NCBI GenBank assembly: GCA_012838805.1
Contig: DUON01000001.1
Span: 55,808 to 119,807 of the forward strand
Direction: 5' to 3'
From: Clostridiales bacterium
Lineage (GTDB): Bacteria; Bacillota; Clostridia; Christensenellales; DTU072
DNA length: 64,000 nucleotides
Shown here: piece by piece, positions 62,555-64,000 of the stretch
Layout of the letters: the number at the start of each line of letters is the position of its first letter
How positions within the stretch are numbered: position 1 is the first letter of the stretch
Made by a program: the position numbers and the translations under genes
Notes under the pieces: generated by a model
The model's database searches: none
What the model was told of the DNA's origin: nothing
What the model saw: only the letters and a program-made list of their open reading frames with translations

Positions 62555-62583
62555 TTGACATGCACTACACATAACGCTATATT
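62555..62583 (+). promoter_or_regulatory. Sigma-A promoter upstream of the 62786 lipoprotein gene
   Basis: Perfect TTGACA (62555-62560), a 17-bp spacer and TATATT (62578-62583). It would give a leader of nearly 200 nt before the start at 62786; I see no clear riboswitch fold in it. The rest of 62488-62785 holds no gene. Confidence 0.65.
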
Positions 62584-62785
62584 ATATTTGTCTGAACCGA
62601 TATCCACTAACATTCATATTGGACTAAAAATCGGGGGCAGACCACTATAACAATAAAAATGCTAAACTAAAAATAATTAGACAGGTTTAACACCAAAAAG
62701 CGTTTTGAATAGTACTTATAGAAAGAGTTTTGTTTGTCAGGTTCTGACAGGCTGGATCGGTTTGTTCAAGAAAGGAGGAAGAATT

Positions 62786-63754
62786 ATGAGAAAATTCAAA
62801 TTAGCAATAATGCTTGGGTTGATAATTGCTTTAATCTATGTTTTTGTGGGTTGTAGTCACATTCCGCCGAAAGTTTCGGACGAAATTTGGGACAACCAAA
62901 ATGCTGTTTATGTAGACATTGCGCCCGAATATGTGGAGGAAGTTTTTGATAATTGGGAAAATGCTTTTGCCGATTTAGGCTTAAAGGCGGTTTTTATCAC
63001 AAAAAAAGAATTCGAGGGTGCGTATGATATCGATTATGACCCGTCATTAACATTGCTTTTAGTATTAGAAAAGGGCGGGACAGAAAACCAAACAACGGCA
63101 ATTGAAACACTAAAAACCGATGAAAGAGTTCGTTCGGCAAGAATCCTTGCCGATGTGCCTTTTGAGCCTGTGAACACGCTGCATTTAAACGAAGCGGAAA
63201 TTCACGCAAAAGTTGGCGATACTATAACGTTGACGGTGAATGGCGAGTCGAAAGAATATGCGCCATGGTTTTCATTCGATTCCATTTTTTCGATAGTTCT
63301 TAAAAAATATAACAAAAATAAAACTTATACCCCCGAAGATTTTCCACTTTCGGGCGCATCAAGAATTGAAGCTATGAATCTAGGCTATGCCGATTATTTG
63401 GAATTATATTTAGAAACACCGAGCTATTATAATGCAATCAAAGCTGTTCATGCTGTGGCTCAAGACCGCAATGTCTTAGCAGTTGGGTTGAACTATGTCG
63501 GACATCCGGATGTTATTTATCCTGACAAATGGTTTGTTTCCGATACGGCCCTTGCAGAGATTACAAACCTCAAACCAAATGGTTGGGATGGCGAAGGAAA
63601 TCATCTAGGTTATTATGATGGGGATTGGTCAGAAGAACAAAGAACAGCGGCACAAGTGCTATGTAATCAAGCAGGAACTTTCACCGTAACCTTTACGCAA
63701 TCGCTTGGCTGGCGCATGGGCGGCTCTGCGACCTGCACCATCATAGTTGAATAG
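62786..63754 (+). CDS. Hypothetical lipoprotein
   Basis: A 322-aa exported protein I do not recognise. MRKFKLAIMLGLIIA begins a signal sequence ending in lipobox VGC at Cys23, so it should be membrane-anchored by lipid. The rest is globular and mixed alpha/beta: residues 35-110 look like a ferredoxin-type fold (AVYVDIAPEYVEEVFDNW; LLLVLEKGG), a second similar unit lies near 170-235, and the C-terminal part is beta-rich. The start is the ATG at 62786 because AAAGGAGG lies 7 nt upstream; the frame is open 27 codons further. It is on the opposite strand to most of the window and next to an IS remnant, so it may be acquired. Confidence 0.8.
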   Translation: MRKFKLAIMLGLIIALIYVFVGCSHIPPKVSDEIWDNQNAVYVDIAPEYVEEVFDNWENAFADLGLKAVFITKKEFEGAYDIDYDPSLTLLLVLEKGGTENQTTAIETLKTDERVRSARILADVPFEPVNTLHLNEAEIHAKVGDTITLTVNGESKEYAPWFSFDSIFSIVLKKYNKNKTYTPEDFPLSGASRIEAMNLGYADYLELYLETPSYYNAIKAVHAVAQDRNVLAVGLNYVGHPDVIYPDKWFVSDTALAEITNLKPNGWDGEGNHLGYYDGDWSEEQRTAAQVLCNQAGTFTVTFTQSLGWRMGGSATCTIIVE

Positions 63755-63828
63755 TTTTATGGAATTTTCTCATACAGAAAATCTATTGTTACTATACCTA
63801 CATTCAACTAACGGTTTAGGCTATTCTC

Positions 63829-63857
63829 TTGAATAAATACCTATTTCGCCCTATAAT
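63829..63857 (+). promoter_or_regulatory. Promoter of the XRE regulator, leaderless
   Basis: TTGAAT (63829-63834), a 17-bp spacer and perfect TATAAT (63852-63857). The ATG at 63864 lies where transcription should begin, and no ribosome binding site is present. Confidence 0.7.
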
Positions 63858-63863
63858 AAAACT

Positions 63864-64000
63864 ATGGATTATACATTAATTGGTAAACAAATCGCCAAAG
63901 GGCGAAAGAACAAAGGGTTGTCGCAGTCAGCACTTGCGACAATGCTAAATGTCACTCCGCAAGCTGTTAGCAAGTGGGAACGAAATGAAAGTCTGCCCGA
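63864..64000 (+). CDS. XRE-family helix-turn-helix regulator, truncated by the window edge
   Basis: The first 45 codons are present. They encode a Cro/CI-type DNA-binding domain: IGKQIAKGRKNKGLSQSALA, then MLNVTPQAVSKWERNESLP, matching the SinR/XRE pattern with the recognition helix at about residues 33-41. The right boundary of the window cuts the gene, so length and any C-terminal domain are unknown. Close spacing of -10 box and ATG implies a leaderless mRNA. It could be a free-standing regulator or part of an accessory element beginning here. Confidence 0.88.
   Translation, partial: MDYTLIGKQIAKGRKNKGLSQSALATMLNVTPQAVSKWERNESLP

Overview
The window looks like a chromosomal segment of a low-GC Gram-positive bacterium of the Bacillota, most likely an uncultured clostridial lineage. 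The signs are HPr kinase/phosphorylase with a Crh-like HPr paralogue, WhiA, TrmFO, a dprA-topA-trmFO-hslV-hslU gene order, the diaminopimelate aminotransferase route to lysine and peptidoglycan (DapL plus DapF), sigma-A-type promoters and strong AGGAGG ribosome binding sites. Nearly all genes are on the minus strand, as expected for one replichore arm. These are inferences from gene content; no 16S rRNA gene is present.

Layout. 79-3706: dapF-pyrG-dapL, tightly overlapping. 3821-9213: a macromolecular-synthesis operon (small unknown gene, dnaG, rpoD, trmK, Nif3-family gene, zinc-ribbon coiled-coil gene), with rpsU divergent at 9457. 9753-12552: glyA-nifS-iscU. 12679-24597: one long operon from a signal-peptide/membrane-anchored Ig-like protein through comM, dprA, topA, trmFO, hslV, hslU, hisS, rseC-like and trxA. 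24760: a YkvI-type membrane protein. 25697-31315: murB-whiA-crh-dnaE, preceded by hprK, a HAD phosphatase and uvrC (to 34960). 35075-37611: an M28-type membrane peptidase and a MATE exporter, then tRNA-Glu(CTC).

The accessory part is 37.9-61.7 kb. A 3782-residue lipoprotein built from about a dozen Big_3-like Ig modules, about a dozen MBG-like modules, a helical insert and three lectin/LamG-like C-terminal domains occupies 11 kb. Behind a separate promoter lies a probable six-gene operon: a second Ig-repeat lipoprotein (1559 aa), a class III aminotransferase of the glutamate-1-semialdehyde aminomutase type, an FGGY sugar kinase, a class II aldolase relative without zinc ligands, an intact class II aldolase, and a catalytically dead REP-type (Y1/HUH) transposase relative. 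This surface-protein plus kinase/aldolase/aminotransferase set is the best candidate for an undescribed system. Upstream are a GDPD-like gene and a PHP phosphoesterase whose usual N-terminal domain is a separate ORF. From about 61.7 kb the character changes: an IS3 transposase remnant, a structured repeat, an unknown lipoprotein and a truncated XRE regulator.

Three core-gene details stand out: PyrG lacks its glutaminase nucleophile (Gly387 in place of Cys), dnaG seems to start at AUA, and uvrC and the XRE regulator seem to be leaderless.
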